From Candidatus Woesearchaeota archaeon (GTDB taxonomy: Archaea > Nanobdellota > Nanobdellia > Woesearchaeales > UBA10107), in NCBI GenBank assembly GCA_013331965.1, contig DUFL01000039.1, positions 1-7,330 of the forward strand: a stretch of DNA of 7,330 nucleotides, written 5' to 3'. Position 1 is the first letter of the stretch. The number at the start of each line of letters is the position of its first letter. The notes below the pieces were generated by a model. The model was given only the letters and a program-made list of their open reading frames with translations. It searched no databases and was not told the DNA's origin. Shown here piece by piece: positions 6,722 through 7,330 of this stretch. The position numbers and the translations under genes are program-made.

Positions 6722-7330
6722 TTAGCTGAATGTAGGTTTTAACTGTTCTTGGTATGACTTATCGTCAGATAGGTACAGCGCAGCATTGGCCTGCTCTTCT
6801 TCTGAAACAGCTATCGGTATCTTCTGGACTAGATTGAATGTCACAGTTGATTTTCCGGCAATATCCGGATATTTGACGTTCCAATCTCCAACATATCCTC
6901 CAATGACTCTTTGACCGTCCTGAATTAAAAATGCCTCTATATGATATGTATGATCCCAATTTATTAATTCTATTTCTGAAACATCTTCGCTTGATTCTGT
7001 TGAATAAACCTGCTCGAAATCAGGATCGCTCAGACTTGTGATAACTACCACTACAGAATCTCCCTTAGGAAGCTGTTCAACTCTGTTGAAATTATCAGAA
7101 TCATACTTATTGAAATTTACCTTGAATTTCTTGACCGGCATCATAAGTATTTCTGCGTAATCCGTCCCTTCATAGACTGTTTTTCCATGCATATATCCGT
7201 CAAGTAACGCTGATAGCTCTCCGTTCGTGCATGCGGAAGGTATCTTTGTCCTTAACCTGTAAGCTCCCATGTCTGATGTCGTATTTCCCAGGCCGCATAA
7301 AAATCTTACGCACTTGTATTCAACAACTGC
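6722..7330 (-). CDS. C-terminal part of a beta-rich, probably extracellular protein; start outside window
   Basis: The last 202 residues and stop codon of a gene whose 5' end lies past the right edge. The frame stays open to the last base, so the ATG at 7270 is internal: the sequence ahead of it (EYKCVRFLCGLGNTTSD) reads as protein, and the residues after this Met show no signal peptide. Numbering from the first visible codon, cysteines at 7, 12 and 34 (C-x4-C-x21-C) are followed by a cysteine-free part. From about residue 68 the chain alternates like a beta sandwich, with KKFKVNFN, DSVVVVITSL, YHIEAFLIQDG, VIGGYVGDW and STVTFNLVQK, a pattern that recalls transthyretin-like or carboxypeptidase-regulatory-like extracellular domains. 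The tail is polar and ends LKPTFS. The one sequon is at residue 16 (NTT). The stop codon is 7 bp ahead of the 1720-residue gene, so the two share a transcript and probably act at the same place. I do not recognise the family, and the complete protein may be much larger. Confidence 0.9.
   Translation of the reverse strand, partial: AVVEYKCVRFLCGLGNTTSDMGAYRLRTKIPSACTNGELSALLDGYMHGKTVYEGTDYAEILMMPVKKFKVNFNKYDSDNFNRVEQLPKGDSVVVVITSLSDPDFEQVYSTESSEDVSEIELINWDHTYHIEAFLIQDGQRVIGGYVGDWNVKYPDIAGKSTVTFNLVQKIPIAVSEEEQANAALYLSDDKSYQEQLKPTFS

Noticed and set aside
6722..7270. ATG at 7268-7270 as the true start of a 182-residue protein
   Set aside because: The frame stays open to the window edge with protein-like sequence including two cysteines, and this Met is followed by no signal peptide and preceded by no promoter within view.
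1..7330. CRISPR array, tRNA/rRNA genes, insertion sequence ends, transposase or defence genes
   Set aside because: No spaced direct repeats, cloverleaf-like sequence, terminal inverted repeats or recognisable catalytic motifs were seen; nearly all of the window is covered by three genes.

Overview
The window looks archaeal, most likely from an uncultured small-genome (DPANN-type) lineage. The main sign is the left edge, where an archaeal BRE/TATA element (AAAGG followed by TTTATATA, positions 3-15) sits about 26 nt ahead of an ATG. That spacing puts the expected transcription start almost on the start codon, which is a leaderless gene. Large secreted proteins with fibronectin/Ig-like domains and cysteine-rich regions, and no recognisable metabolic genes, fit this picture. 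The lineage is an inference; no rRNA or other marker gene is present.

Layout: (1) Positions 1-37 hold the promoter of a rightward gene. (2) Positions 38-1549 (+) encode a 503-residue predicted secreted protein with a charged coiled-coil-like region after the signal peptide and two CxxC motifs; I do not recognise its family. (3) Positions 1552-6714 (-) encode a 1720-residue predicted secreted protein: signal peptide, FN3-like domain, two Ig-like domains, a long region containing all 34 cysteines, and a C-terminal Ig-like domain. (4) Positions 6722-7330 (-) hold the last 202 residues of another beta-rich, probably extracellular protein whose start lies beyond the right edge. Genes 4 and 3 are 7 bp apart and almost certainly co-transcribed leftward from a promoter outside the window. 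Gene 2 converges on gene 3 with only 2 bp between the stop codons.

All three genes appear to encode cell-surface or secreted proteins, so this is a surface-protein locus; adhesion or cell-cell contact is a reasonable but unproven role. The most noteworthy signals are: the 1720-residue protein is split into an N-terminal third carrying all seven N-glycosylation sequons but no cysteines until residue 476, and a larger remainder with many cysteines and no usable sequon; and a stem-loop plus T-tract that looks like the leftward operon's terminator is embedded in the last codons of the opposing gene. There are no RNA genes, CRISPR arrays, insertion sequences or non-coding stretches longer than about 40 bases.
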